From Rhodoferax koreense (GTDB lineage: Bacteria > Pseudomonadota > Gammaproteobacteria > Burkholderiales > Burkholderiaceae_C), in contig NZ_CP019236.1 of the NCBI RefSeq assembly GCF_001955695.1, positions 4,898,001 to 4,962,000 on the forward strand: a stretch of 64,000 nt of DNA. The letters run 5' to 3'. The translations under genes and the position numbers were made by a program. The notes beneath the pieces were generated by a model. That model was not told where the DNA came from. It searched no databases and saw only the letters and a list, made by a program, of their open reading frames with translations. Shown piece after piece: positions 17,285-26,375 of this stretch. Every line of letters begins with the position of its first letter. Position 1 is the first letter of the stretch.

Positions 17285-18148
17285 TCAGTCCTCGGCGCGG
17301 ATCGGGTTGACCAGCCGGCCGATGCCTTCGATCTCGACCTCGAAACTGTCGCCCGCCTTCATCCAGACCGGCGGGGTGCGGGCCTGGCCGACGCCGGCCG
17401 GCGTGCCCATGACGATCACGTCGCCGGGCTCCAGCGTGAGCACGTCGCTCAGCAGCGAGATGGTCTCGGCCACGCCCCAGATCATGTCGGCCGTGTTGGC
17501 GCTCTGCATGACCTCGCCGTTCAGGCGTCCTTCGATCTTCAGCCCCACCGCCGCCGGCGGCATAGCGTCGGCCGTGACCAGCACCGGGCCGAAGCCGCCC
17601 GTGCCGTCGAAGTTCTTGCCGATGGTCCATTGCGGCGTGCGCTTCTGGTAGTCGCGCACCGACATGTCGTTGAAGCAGGTGTAGCCGAAGACATAGGCCG
17701 GCGCATCGGCCTGGGCCACGTGGCGTGGCACGCGCCGGCCGATCACCAGGGCGAGTTCCGCCTCGTAGTCGAACTTGGCGGACACCTTGGGCAGGATGCC
17801 GGCTTGCCCATGCGCGATCAACGACGTGGCGCCGCGGTAGAAGAACCACGGGTATTCCGGCTTCTCGCGGCCGCCTTCCTTGGCATGGTCGAAGTAGTTG
17901 AGCCCGAGGCAGATGACCTTGCCGGGCTCAGGCACCAGCGGCGCCAACGTGAGGCCGGCCATGGCCGCGCGTGGGGCGCCGGACGCGATCGCGCGGGCGC
18001 CGGCGGCCTGCAGGTCAACACCCGCACGCAAGGCCTCGCGCAGGCCCGCAGGCACATCCGGTTGCGCCCGGTTCAAATCGATGACGGCATCGCCGTCGAC
18101 CACGCCCAACCGGGCCTGGCCATCTTGGAGGAAAGTCGTGAATTTCAT
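17285..18148 (-). CDS. Fumarylacetoacetate hydrolase (FAH) family protein
   Basis: 287 residues from ATG 18148. The FAH fold is shown by KVICLGLNYFDHAKEGG, the metal-binding glutamates in FDYEAELALVIGR (E129, E131), the aspartate in GYTCFNDMSVRDYQKR, NFDGTGGFGPVLV and VIVMGTPAGVGQAR. Members hydrolyse acylpyruvates or isomerise/decarboxylate ring-cleavage products. Placed between an extradiol dioxygenase and a ring hydroxylase, it probably handles the ring-fission product. The exact reaction is not determined. Confidence 0.85.
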   Translation of the reverse strand: MKFTTFLQDGQARLGVVDGDAVIDLNRAQPDVPAGLREALRAGVDLQAAGARAIASGAPRAAMAGLTLAPLVPEPGKVICLGLNYFDHAKEGGREKPEYPWFFYRGATSLIAHGQAGILPKVSAKFDYEAELALVIGRRVPRHVAQADAPAYVFGYTCFNDMSVRDYQKRTPQWTIGKNFDGTGGFGPVLVTADAMPPAAVGLKIEGRLNGEVMQSANTADMIWGVAETISLLSDVLTLEPGDVIVMGTPAGVGQARTPPVWMKAGDSFEVEIEGIGRLVNPIRAED

Positions 18149-18188
18149 GGTTGTCGAGGGTGAAGGTCGGAAAAAATCGCGACGGCGG

Positions 18189-19103
18189 TCAGCCGGCCGC
18201 GGCGGGTGTCTGCACGAAAAAGACCTGCCTTTGCGCTGCCTTGAGCCGGGGCGAAGGCGGCTGGGAAATGCCCCACTGGTCGACGCGGCCGGGCGGCCAC
18301 TGCCAGTCATCGGGCCCTCCCGCCTTGTAGCTGTCGTCGATCTGCTCCACTTCCGCGGTGTATTCGATGACTTCGCCAAACGGCCCGATGAAGTAGTTGA
18401 AGGCGTTGTCGCCGGGCCCGTGCCGGCCCGGTCCCCATTCGATCTCGTGGCCGGCGTCGCGCATGCGCCCTCCTCCGCGCATGACGGATTCGAGATCGGG
18501 CATCACGAAGGCGATGTGGTTCAACGCGTCGTTGTCGGTGTCGCCCAGGGCGATGCTGTGGTGGTCGCTGGCGCAATTGAGGAAGGCCATGATCCGGGTG
18601 CGATCCGCCAGCGTGAACCCGAGCGCCTGCTCGAAGAAGCGCCGCGTGGCTTCGACGTCGTGGCTGTTGAGCACCGCATGCGCCAGGCGGATCGGCCGGT
18701 CCTTGGCCTCGTGTGCATCGGCATGCTGCGCGTCGCCATGCACGACCTGGATCAGCCGCCCCGCCGCGTCGCGGATGGTCAGGCCGATGCCGCCGGCAGG
18801 CTCTGCCAGCGCAGCCAGCGGCTTTGCCACACGGCCACCGGCTGCAACGGCGGCCAGCGCGATGGCGTCGAGCGCCGCCGGGTTGCGCGCCCTCAGGGTG
18901 ACCTGCCGGATCTCGACGGACGGGCCGCCCTGGTGCAGCGCGAGCAGATGGTGGTCGGCGCCGGTGCCCCGCAGGTAGAGCGCGCCGGCCTCGCGTGCCG
19001 CGACGTCGAGATGCCAGACGCGGGTGTAGAAATCCTCGGCGCGCGCCAGGTCGGGCACATTCAGGGCCACGCTGCGCAGTCCGCCGATCCAGGGCGATGT
19101 CAT
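18189..19103 (-). CDS. VOC-superfamily extradiol-type dioxygenase
   Basis: 304 residues with two vicinal-oxygen-chelate domains, N-terminal about 8-125 and C-terminal about 138-255. The C-terminal domain has the ordered metal ligands of type I extradiol dioxygenases: H142 (RLAHAVLN), H196 (ALNHIAFVMPD) and E247 (GEVIEYTAEVEQ). The N-terminal domain has lost ligands, as usual. It should cleave a catechol-type ring next to the hydroxyls using Fe(II) or Mn(II). Its ATG overlaps the stop of the amidohydrolase gene (ATGA). The preferred catechol is unknown. Confidence 0.82.
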   Translation of the reverse strand: MTSPWIGGLRSVALNVPDLARAEDFYTRVWHLDVAAREAGALYLRGTGADHHLLALHQGGPSVEIRQVTLRARNPAALDAIALAAVAAGGRVAKPLAALAEPAGGIGLTIRDAAGRLIQVVHGDAQHADAHEAKDRPIRLAHAVLNSHDVEATRRFFEQALGFTLADRTRIMAFLNCASDHHSIALGDTDNDALNHIAFVMPDLESVMRGGGRMRDAGHEIEWGPGRHGPGDNAFNYFIGPFGEVIEYTAEVEQIDDSYKAGGPDDWQWPPGRVDQWGISQPPSPRLKAAQRQVFFVQTPAAAG

Positions 19104-20197
19104 GTCGTTTCCTTTTCAAGAGAGGTGAAGGCGCGGGCCAGGAAGCGCCGCGCATTGCCGTGGGCCAGCGCGGCCACCGTGGCCACGTCGTCGAAAGCCG
19201 CCTCGATGTGGGCCAGCGGCGCCGCATCGTGGAAATTGAAGGGGTAGTCGGTGCCCGCCATCAGCTGCGAAGAACCGAACTGCGCGGCGAGATGCCGCAG
19301 CGTCAGCGGATCGAAGACCAGCGTGTCGTAGAACAGCTGGCGGGCCTGCTCGATGGGGTCGCGCTGCAACTGGTCGCGCACCGCGGGGAATACGCCCCAT
19401 CCCTTGTGCAGCCGCGGCAGCAGCGAGGCCAGCGTGCCGCCGCCGTGGCTGAACGCGATGCGCAGCCGCGGCCGATGGACCAGGAGATTGCCGGTGATCA
19501 CCGAGGCGGCGGCCAGGCCCACCTCGGTCGGGTAGGCCAGCACCTGCTGCAGGGGTGCCGGCCCCACCAGTCGGTCCATGCCGGCGGGCTTCAACGCATG
19601 CACGAAGACCGCCGCGTCCAGCGCTTCGCACGCCTCGAAGAAAGGAAGGAATCTCGGGTCGCCGATCGGCGTGCCGTTGACGTTGCTGCCGATCTCCACG
19701 CCCGCGAAGCCCAGGGTCTGTGTCACGTACCTCAGCTCGGCAATGGCCTTGTCGATGTCCTGCAGCGGTACGGCGCCCATGCCGATGAGCCGCCCGCCCG
19801 ATTCGGCCACCATCGCGGCAATCTGTTCGTTCAGGTACCGCAGCAGCGGGCCGGCGTCCTCGGCGCTCATCCAGTAGGACAGCAACTCGGGCATCGGCGA
19901 GATCGCCTGCTGCGACAGGCCCATGCCGGCGAAGTCATCGAGGCGGCGCGTGGCGCTCCAGCATTTCTCCGACACCGTGCGGTAATTCCTGCCCGAAATC
20001 ATCACATGGCGGTGGCAGAGTCCGTTGACGGCCGGCGCCGCTGCAGTGGCGGGCCAGTCCGCCGGCATCTTGCGGCCGAGGTAGGGCGGGAAATGCTCGG
20101 GCACGACATGCGCATGCACGTCGATGCCGCATGCGCAACGGGCACGCAACCGTGCTTCGCCCTGGCGCATCGCGCCGTCGTCCGCCTGACCAGCCAT
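19100..20197 (-). CDS. Amidohydrolase-2 (ACMSD / resorcylate decarboxylase-like)
   Basis: 365 residues. The metal-binding motifs of the amidohydrolase-2 group are IDVHAHVVPEHFP (H28, H30), a histidine in AVFVHALKP, one in IAFSHGGGTLASLLPR and the aspartate in LMAGTDYPF. The group includes aminocarboxymuconate-semialdehyde decarboxylase and gamma-resorcylate decarboxylase, which remove a carboxyl group without cofactors. It is the first gene of the leftward operon and is divergent from a LysR gene. A decarboxylase or hydrolase of an aromatic acid or its cleavage product is likely. ATG 20197 is used; the basic leader before the first motif is somewhat long. Confidence 0.8.
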   Translation of the reverse strand: MAGQADDGAMRQGEARLRARCACGIDVHAHVVPEHFPPYLGRKMPADWPATAAAPAVNGLCHRHVMISGRNYRTVSEKCWSATRRLDDFAGMGLSQQAISPMPELLSYWMSAEDAGPLLRYLNEQIAAMVAESGGRLIGMGAVPLQDIDKAIAELRYVTQTLGFAGVEIGSNVNGTPIGDPRFLPFFEACEALDAAVFVHALKPAGMDRLVGPAPLQQVLAYPTEVGLAAASVITGNLLVHRPRLRIAFSHGGGTLASLLPRLHKGWGVFPAVRDQLQRDPIEQARQLFYDTLVFDPLTLRHLAAQFGSSQLMAGTDYPFNFHDAAPLAHIEAAFDDVATVAALAHGNARRFLARAFTSLEKETT

Positions 20198-20275
20198 CTT
20201 GTCTCCTCGTCGATCCGGGTCGGTGCCCCGGCTCTTGTTGGCGCAGTTTAGGCAGGCCTGATCGATTTATGAAGT

Positions 20276-20299
20276 GGATTTTCGATATACATAGAATCC
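20276..20299. promoter_or_regulatory. Candidate LysR binding site
   Basis: An inverted repeat, GGATT at 20276-20280 and AATCC at 20295-20299, frames an A/T-rich centre (TTCGATATACATAG). It lies just upstream of the LysR start at 20305 and within the divergent gap to the amidohydrolase operon. The inner TTC-N10-GAA also fits the T-N11-A pattern typical of LysR sites. The assignment is inferred from position and symmetry. Confidence 0.45.
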
Positions 20300-20304
20300 A
20301 CGGC

Positions 20305-21213
20305 ATGGATATCAAAGACGTGGATCTGAACCTGCTGGTGGCGTTCGCGGCCATGGCCGAGCAACGCAGCGTCACGCGGGCCGCGGAGTCCGTCGGCCTG
20401 AGCCAGCCGGCGATGAGTGCCGCGGTGGGACGGTTGCGGTTGCTGTTCGACGATCCCCTCTTCGTGAAGACCGCCGCGGGAATGCAGCCCACGCCGCGCG
20501 CCGTGGCGCTGTCCGAGCCGGTGCGGCGCGTCGTGGAGGCCATCAAGGCGGACATCCTGCCGGCCTCGGCGTTCGACCCGGCGACCGCGAAGAAGCGTTT
20601 CGCCATCGTGACCCCGGACATTGCGGAAGTCCATTTCCTGCCGCGGATCCTGGCCCACTTCGCCGAGGCGGCGCCGTCCTGCACGCTGCAGACGCTGTCC
20701 ATGTCGCGCCACGCCGCGGCGGACGCCCTGTCCTCGGGCGCCGCCGAGCTCGCCATCGGTTATCTGCCGGACCTGCAGAAGGCGGGGTTCTTCCTGCAGA
20801 AGCTGTTTCGCAACGACTACGTGTGCATCGTGCGCACCCACCATCCGCAGGTGGGCGAGCGCCTCACGCTCAAGTCCTACCTGGCGGCTTCGCATGCGGT
20901 GGTCAGCCCCGACGGCCGCGAACACCTGCTGGAACAGGCGCTTCAGAAGCGCGGTGTGGAAAGGCGGGTGACGGTGGGGCTGTCGCACTTCATGAGCCTG
21001 CTGCCCATCATCGAGAGCTCCGACCTGATCGCCACCGTGCCGAGGGACCTGGCCAACATCTGCGCGCGGCATGGCGAGATCCGCATCGTGGAGCCGCCGT
21101 TCAAGTCACCCGTGGTCGAGGTGCACCAGTTCTGGCACCGCCGGTTTCAGAAGGACGCGGCCAATGTCTGGCTGCGCGGCCTGGTCCAGCAGCTGTTCCA
21201 CGGCCAGGCCTGA
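20305..21213 (+). CDS. LysR family transcriptional regulator
   Basis: 302 residues from ATG 20305 (MDIKDVDLNLLVAFAAMAEQ). The helix-turn-helix is at about residues 8-66 (SVTRAAESVGLSQPAMSAAV, GRLRLLFDDPLFVKT), in the NodD/PcpR-like style that begins with DLNLL. The effector domain covers about 95-295. An upstream in-frame ATG at 20272 would add 11 residues and run through the candidate operator, so I prefer 20305. It is divergent from the aromatic operon and is its likely regulator. Confidence 0.88.
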   Translation: MDIKDVDLNLLVAFAAMAEQRSVTRAAESVGLSQPAMSAAVGRLRLLFDDPLFVKTAAGMQPTPRAVALSEPVRRVVEAIKADILPASAFDPATAKKRFAIVTPDIAEVHFLPRILAHFAEAAPSCTLQTLSMSRHAAADALSSGAAELAIGYLPDLQKAGFFLQKLFRNDYVCIVRTHHPQVGERLTLKSYLAASHAVVSPDGREHLLEQALQKRGVERRVTVGLSHFMSLLPIIESSDLIATVPRDLANICARHGEIRIVEPPFKSPVVEVHQFWHRRFQKDAANVWLRGLVQQLFHGQA

Positions 21214-21247
21214 TCGCGCCCCTGGGCACAGCAACGCCCACACGCGC

Positions 21248-22495
21248 TCACGGCGTCTGCAGCGTTCCGTCCATCAGCCGGGTCTGGGTCCAGGTCGTGA
21301 CGGTGTTCTCGCAGGGGTATTTGGCGGCCTCGGCTTCGTCGAGGTCCACGCCAAGGCCGGGCTTCCCGTTGGCGTAGACGAAGCCGTTGCGGAATTCGGG
21401 CAGGCCGGGGAACACGTCGAGCAAGGCCTCCTTCGGGCCCTTGAGGTCCTGGATCACAAAGTTCGGCGGCTCGGTGCCCGACCATTCCTGGACGCCGAAA
21501 TTGCGTGCGGCCAGGTCGATGTGGATGTTAGCCGCATGGGCCAGCGGCGACATGTCCCCCGGGCCGTGCCATGCCGTGCGCACGCCGTATTGCTCGGCGA
21601 AGAGCTGCAGCTTGCGCCCGGGCGTGATGCCGCCGATCTGGCTGAGGTGGACCCGGATGTAGTCGATCAGGCGCTCGGCGATCAGCGCCCGCCATTCGAA
21701 CGGATGGTTGAAGAGTTCGCCCTGCGCCAGCGGCGTGGTGGTCTTGGCGCGCATCTGCCGCAGCCAGTCGCCCTCTTCCAGGGGAATCGCATCCTCCAGG
21801 AAGAACAGTTCGTAAGGCTCGAGCTCGCAGGCGAAGCGGATGGCGTCGATGGGTTTGAGCCGCTCGTGCACGTCGTGGCACAGCTCGACGTCGAAGCCCA
21901 GGCGGCTGCGCAGCGCATCGAACATCTTCAGCGTCTCCCGCATGTACTTGCGGCTGTCCAGGTAGATCCCGTCGGACGAGCCCTGGGGTGCCAGCGCGGG
22001 CGCCGCACCGAACTTGCCACCCCCATAGCCGCCGCTCTGGCAGCGAATGTGCGTGATGCCTTGCGCGCGGTACTTGGCGATGTTGTCGCACAGCTCTTCC
22101 ATGTCCCGGCCATCCGCGTGGCGGTAGATGGGCACGCCCTGGCGGCAGGCACCGCCGAAGAGTTGGTACAGCGGCATGTTGGCCTGCTTGCCCTTGATGT
22201 CCCACAGGGCCATGTCGATCCCGGAAATGGCGTTGTTCTCGATCGGGCCGTTGCGCCAGTAGGCGTTCTGGTGCATGAGTTGCCACAGTTCCTCGATGGC
22301 GTCGGCGTCACGGCCGATCAGCAGGGGCCGAAGGTACTCCTCGATCAGGCATTTGACGGCGAGATGCCGGTAGGCGAAGGTCGCGCAGCCAAGGCCGACC
22401 AGGCCAGGCTGGTTGGTGACCACCTTGACCACGAGCAGGTTGATGCCTTCCGGGGCGGTGAGGATGACTTTGACGTCGGTGATGAGGGTGGCCAT
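21248..22495 (-). CDS. Enolase-superfamily sugar-acid dehydratase (ManD/RspA-like)
   Basis: 415 residues of the mandelate racemase / D-mannonate dehydratase group. Visible are AYWRNGPIENNAISGIDMAL, WDIKGKQANMPLYQLFGG, a metal-ligand region DVELCHDVHERLKP, further ligands in LFFLEDAIP and LAQGELFNHPFEW, and the catalytic HGPGDMSPLAHAAN. The CHDVH wording and the long capping domain match the ManD/RspA subgroup. It should dehydrate a C6 aldonic acid to a 2-keto-3-deoxy acid. It ends the leftward sugar-acid operon, 90 bp after the SDR gene. The substrate (mannonate, gluconate or another epimer) is not determined. Confidence 0.83.
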   Translation of the reverse strand: MATLITDVKVILTAPEGINLLVVKVVTNQPGLVGLGCATFAYRHLAVKCLIEEYLRPLLIGRDADAIEELWQLMHQNAYWRNGPIENNAISGIDMALWDIKGKQANMPLYQLFGGACRQGVPIYRHADGRDMEELCDNIAKYRAQGITHIRCQSGGYGGGKFGAAPALAPQGSSDGIYLDSRKYMRETLKMFDALRSRLGFDVELCHDVHERLKPIDAIRFACELEPYELFFLEDAIPLEEGDWLRQMRAKTTTPLAQGELFNHPFEWRALIAERLIDYIRVHLSQIGGITPGRKLQLFAEQYGVRTAWHGPGDMSPLAHAANIHIDLAARNFGVQEWSGTEPPNFVIQDLKGPKEALLDVFPGLPEFRNGFVYANGKPGLGVDLDEAEAAKYPCENTVTTWTQTRLMDGTLQTP

Positions 22496-22585
22496 GGGAA
22501 CGCTGCCTGTGAATTGGGGTGGAATCGGGTGGAATGGATCGATCGAGGAATGCCGGCACCGGAGGTAGCGGCGCGCTGGGCCGGC

Positions 22586-23353
22586 CTACAGCACCGACAG
22601 CCAGCCACCGTCCACGTAGATGATCTGGCCGTTGACGTAGTCCGAAGCACGCGATGAAAGGAAGACGGCCGTGCCGATCAGTTCCTCGGGCTTGCCCCAG
22701 CGCTTGGCGGGGTTGCTGGCCCGGACCCAGGCGTCGAACTCCGGGTTGTTGATCAGCGCGGTGTTCATGTCGGTTTCGATGTAACCCGGGCCGATGGTGT
22801 TCACCTGGATGCCGTGGGCCGCCCACTCCGCCGCCATGGCGCGCGACAGCATCTTGATGCCGCCCTTGGCCGCCGTGTAGGGCGCGACGGTGGCGCGCGC
22901 GGCCTCGCTGGTGAGCGAGCCGATGTTGATGATCTTGCCCCCGCCGCCGCGCGCGATCATGCGCTTGGCCGCCTGCTTGCCGACGATGAAGGCACTCGTC
23001 AGGTTGGTGTCGATGACACGCTGCCAGTCCGCCAGCGCCAGATCGACCATGGGCATGCGGTGCTGGATACCGGCATTGTTGATCAGGATGTCGACGCCGA
23101 CGCCTTGCGCGTCCAGGGCGTCGAACCCGGCGTCGACCGCCGCTTCGTCCGTGACGTCGAATGCCATGCCCTGTGCGTCGTGCCCGGCGGCCCGCAACTG
23201 CTCGACCGCCTTCGCCACCTGTTCGCCGTTGCGGGCGTTGAGGATCACCCTGGCGCCGGCTTCGGCCAGGCCGAGCGCGAATGCAGAACCGAGGCCTCGG
23301 GCGGAGCCGGTGATCAGCGCCGTGCGTCCCGTCAAATCAAATAGTGTGTTCAT
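22586..23353 (-). CDS. SDR family oxidoreductase, gluconate 5-dehydrogenase-like
   Basis: 255 residues from ATG 23353, chosen because GGAAGAG lies six bases upstream. Classical SDR features are the cofactor motif TGSARGLG (15-22), NNAG (92-95), catalytic S146 (NIGSLTSEAA) and Y159/K163 (YTAAKGG), with a PGYIETDMN segment. The sequence resembles IdnO/Gno, which interconvert 5-keto-D-gluconate and D-gluconate. The nearby L-idonate-5-dehydrogenase-like gene supports this. Cytosolic and NAD(P)-dependent. Confidence 0.82.
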   Translation of the reverse strand: MNTLFDLTGRTALITGSARGLGSAFALGLAEAGARVILNARNGEQVAKAVEQLRAAGHDAQGMAFDVTDEAAVDAGFDALDAQGVGVDILINNAGIQHRMPMVDLALADWQRVIDTNLTSAFIVGKQAAKRMIARGGGGKIINIGSLTSEAARATVAPYTAAKGGIKMLSRAMAAEWAAHGIQVNTIGPGYIETDMNTALINNPEFDAWVRASNPAKRWGKPEELIGTAVFLSSRASDYVNGQIIYVDGGWLSVL

Positions 23354-23414
23354 GTCGTTCTCTTCCAAGGATCAAATCGAATCGGGAGCGCCAGCCTGGC
23401 GCGGGTGCGCTTCA

Positions 23415-24251
23415 TCACCGGCGCGCCTGCACCACACCGTCGCGAAGGCCGATCTCGCCCAGCCCGGGGAAGCGGACCTGGACATCGACCACGGAAGGCA
23501 AGCGCCGCATGGGAATGGCACCGACCCAGGAGCCGGTGGTGACCACCGTGCCGGCAGCGACGGTCCGGCCGTCGCGCGTGGCGTGGCGCAGCCAGATGGG
23601 CAGCAACCACGACGGGTCGCCCAGGGAATGCGGTCCCGCGCCGGCCACCACCGGCTGCGCATCCAGGTCGACTTCGCAGACCTGGTTCGCCCAATCGTGG
23701 TCCGACCACGGCAGCCATTCCCCGATCAGCAACGCGCCGTGGGAGCCCTGGTCGGCGAGGCGCAACCAGGCCGGCGCCGACAATCCCTCCACCCACCGCG
23801 AATCCGCGATTTCGATGGCCACCGCCATGGACGCCACCAGTCCGGCCGCGTCCTCGTGCGTCAGTTGCTGCGCCCGGGCGGGCGTCACCGGCTGGCCGAG
23901 ACGCAAGACGATCTCGGCCTCCAGCGCCGGCGTGTGCCAGCGCAGCTCGTCGAGCGACGCTCCTGCATGGCGCACCCCGGCCGCAGGCAAGGCGGCGTGC
24001 GCCAGAGGCGACGCCCGCGACGCCCCGCCGGACTTCCAGTACGCCGCACCTTCGTCGAACCATCCCAGCGCTTGCGCCACGAGCGCCTGCACGGCATAGG
24101 CTTGCTCCTCCTTGTGCAAGGCTTGTTCCAGACCGGACGAGGTAACAGGCTGGCCACTGCGGCGTGCGCCGACCAGGACCTGCGCCACACGTTGGACGGC
24201 CGCATCGTCCTGGCATTCCGAGATCAGGGTGTGCATGTGTTTCTCAGACAT
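23415..24251 (-). CDS. FAH-family hydratase/hydrolase (2-keto-4-pentenoate hydratase-like)
   Basis: About 278 residues from ATG 24251, which overlaps the end of the upstream dehydrogenase gene by 8 bp; ATG 24236 is an alternative. It resembles MhpD-type hydratases: EEQAYAVQALVAQALGWF at the N-terminus, the acidic pair in LRWHTPALEAEIVLRLG, THEDAAGLVASMAVAIEIAD in the middle, and a late TVAAGTVVTTGSWVGAIP segment. In a sugar-acid operon it may act on a 2-keto-3-deoxy sugar acid. No precise reaction can be assigned. Confidence 0.7.
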   Translation of the reverse strand: MSEKHMHTLISECQDDAAVQRVAQVLVGARRSGQPVTSSGLEQALHKEEQAYAVQALVAQALGWFDEGAAYWKSGGASRASPLAHAALPAAGVRHAGASLDELRWHTPALEAEIVLRLGQPVTPARAQQLTHEDAAGLVASMAVAIEIADSRWVEGLSAPAWLRLADQGSHGALLIGEWLPWSDHDWANQVCEVDLDAQPVVAGAGPHSLGDPSWLLPIWLRHATRDGRTVAAGTVVTTGSWVGAIPMRRLPSVVDVQVRFPGLGEIGLRDGVVQARR

Positions 24252-25299
24252 CGCTGCCAAAGTCGATCAGTACCTTCATGGCCCGCTGGCGGTCGCTGGC
24301 CAGCTCGAAGGCCTCGACCGCGTGCTTCATGCCGAAGGCGCGCGTGATGACCGGCGCCAGGTCCACGCGCTTGTCGTTGATCAAACGCACCGCCAGTGCG
24401 AATTCGGCATGGAAGCGGAAGGAGCCCATCATCAGCAGCTCCTTGGCCACGATCACGTTCTGCGGAACGCTGACATCGCCGCCCAGGCCGAGCTGCACCA
24501 CGACGCCGCGCGGGCGCATGGCGTCCAGGCCGCTGCGCAGCGCCCGCTCGTTGCCCGAGCATTCGAACATCACGTCGATCTGGCCCTTGTTGCGCGCATA
24601 GGGCTGCGTCCAGTCCGGTTCGCTGGCGACGTTGTGCGTCTTGTCGGCCCCCATGGCCCGCACCACTTTCAGCGGCGCGTCGACCACGTCCGTGGCGATG
24701 ATCTCGGCCGCACCATGCAGCCGCGCCGCGGCCACCACCATCGCGCCGATGGGACCGCAGCCGGAGACCAGCACGCGTTTGCCCAGCAGCGAGCCCGCAC
24801 GCGACACCGCGTGCAGTCCGACGGCAAACGGTTCGGCCAGCGAAGCCAGCGCCATCGGCGTGTCCGCACCGATGGGCTCGCACTGGATGGCCTCGCAGAC
24901 CAGCAGGTTGCGAAATGCGCCCTGGACGTGCGGCGTGCGCATGGCGCTGCCGAAGTAGCGCATGTCCGTGCACTGGTTGGGCAGGCCTTCCAGGCAATAC
25001 TGGCAACGCCCGCAGGGCAGGCTCGGGTTCACGGCCACCCGGTCGCCCACCTTCAGCGTGGTGACATCCGCGGCCACGGCACTCACCGTGCCGGCCACCT
25101 CGTGCCCGAGCGCCATCGGCTCCTTCACGCGGATGGCGCCGAAGCCGCCGTGGTGGAAGTAGTGCAGGTCGGAGCCGCAGATGCCGCCCATGCCCACGCG
25201 CACCATCACCTGCCCGGGGCCGATGGGGCCGACTTCGCGCTCGTCCAGGCGCAGGTCGGTGGGTGCGTGGAGCACCAAGGCCAGATAACGCTCGCTCAT
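24244..25299 (-). CDS. Zinc-dependent dehydrogenase, L-idonate 5-dehydrogenase-like
   Basis: 351 residues from ATG 25299. A medium-chain dehydrogenase with catalytic-zinc ligands C41 (GGICGSDLHYFHHGG) and H66/E67 (GHEVAG), and four structural-zinc cysteines at 96, 99, 102 and 110 (CGRCQYC and QC). The NAD(P) site is VLVSGCGPIGAMVVAAA. The CGSDLHYFHHGGFG block is characteristic of IdnD, which oxidises L-idonate to 5-keto-D-gluconate. With the downstream gluconate 5-dehydrogenase-like SDR this gives two successive steps of idonate catabolism. Other polyols or sugar acids remain possible. Confidence 0.82.
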   Translation of the reverse strand: MSERYLALVLHAPTDLRLDEREVGPIGPGQVMVRVGMGGICGSDLHYFHHGGFGAIRVKEPMALGHEVAGTVSAVAADVTTLKVGDRVAVNPSLPCGRCQYCLEGLPNQCTDMRYFGSAMRTPHVQGAFRNLLVCEAIQCEPIGADTPMALASLAEPFAVGLHAVSRAGSLLGKRVLVSGCGPIGAMVVAAARLHGAAEIIATDVVDAPLKVVRAMGADKTHNVASEPDWTQPYARNKGQIDVMFECSGNERALRSGLDAMRPRGVVVQLGLGGDVSVPQNVIVAKELLMMGSFRFHAEFALAVRLINDKRVDLAPVITRAFGMKHAVEAFELASDRQRAMKVLIDFGSDV

Positions 25300-25342
25300 G
25301 ACGTTCCTTTTCCTGTGTTCGGTTGATGGCGCGCCGCGCGCC

Positions 25343-26329
25343 TCACTTCGATGCCCCGTGCAGCACATTGACCAGGGCCTGTCCGTCCAGCCAGCGGCGG
25401 ATGTTGTCCGCCATCGTTTCCTGGCGGCGTCGGACGGTGCCCGACGTCCAGCCCGACATGTGCGGCGTCATCAACAGGTTGGGCAAGGAGGCGAAATCCA
25501 GGCGCGAAGGCGGGCATTCCGGCTGTGTCGGGGTCGGGTATTGGTACCAGGTGTCGATGATGGCGCCGCCAATGCGGCGCTGGGCCAGCACGTCGAACAG
25601 CGCCTGCTCGTCGATCACCGGGCCGCGGCCAACATTCAGGAGCACGGCGTCCGAACGCATCGCGGCCAGCGCTTCGGCACCGACGATGCCCTTGGTCTGC
25701 GACGTCAGCGGCAGCGACACCACGATCGCGTCCGCCGAGGCCATGAATTCCGGCAACTGGTCCAGGCCGTACTGCCGGGCGACACGGGCATCGTGCACCG
25801 GGCTGCGGTTGGCCACCGTCACGCGCATGCCGAACGCCTTGGCGCGGGCCAGGATGGCCTGCGAGATGTGGCCGAAGCCGAGCAGGCCCAGCGTCTGCGC
25901 ACCGAGTTCGCTGCGCAATGCGCTCGGGCGGCCGGCCCAGAAAGTCCAGCGCTGCTGGCGCAGGTCCGCATCCGCCTGGGCGAGCGGCACGTGGCGCTGC
26001 AGCAGTGCGGTCATCACGTATTCGGCGATGGCGTCTTCATGCCCGAAGCAATTGCACAGCACCGCGCCGGACGGCAACAGGCTGGTGTCGATGGCGTCCG
26101 TGCCGGCCGACGGCGCGTGGAAGAGCTTGACTTCGGCAGGCTCCGGCAGGCTGCGATTGAGCTGGATGCCCACGATCACGTCGGCCGTGGCGTAGTGGTC
26201 GCTCTCGCCCGGCGCCGTCAACGCGTCGCTCAGGTCGACGATCTGGTGGCGGGCATCGACCAGGTGCTCGAAGCCCTGGCGGAAGTTGGCGGCGTTTTCG
26301 CCGTGGAATGCGATCTTGATGGTTTTCAT
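25343..26329 (-). CDS. D-isomer-specific 2-hydroxyacid dehydrogenase family protein
   Basis: 328 residues. The NAD-binding motif is TLGLLGFGHISQAILARAKA, with an arginine in LLNVGRGPVIDEQALFDVL and a C-terminal histidine in MTPHMSGWTSG that match the catalytic residues of the family. The N-terminal substrate domain (FHGENAANFRQGFEHLVDAR) is divergent. It should reduce a 2-oxo acid, or the reverse. It is placed between the ABC importer and the sugar-acid dehydrogenases, 44 bp before the zinc dehydrogenase, and is presumably in the same pathway. Confidence 0.82.
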   Translation of the reverse strand: MKTIKIAFHGENAANFRQGFEHLVDARHQIVDLSDALTAPGESDHYATADVIVGIQLNRSLPEPAEVKLFHAPSAGTDAIDTSLLPSGAVLCNCFGHEDAIAEYVMTALLQRHVPLAQADADLRQQRWTFWAGRPSALRSELGAQTLGLLGFGHISQAILARAKAFGMRVTVANRSPVHDARVARQYGLDQLPEFMASADAIVVSLPLTSQTKGIVGAEALAAMRSDAVLLNVGRGPVIDEQALFDVLAQRRIGGAIIDTWYQYPTPTQPECPPSRLDFASLPNLLMTPHMSGWTSGTVRRRQETMADNIRRWLDGQALVNVLHGASK

Positions 26330-26375
26330 GTTCTTGGCGGGTTGAAGGATGGCGAAGACCGGGGTGGCCCTTCGT

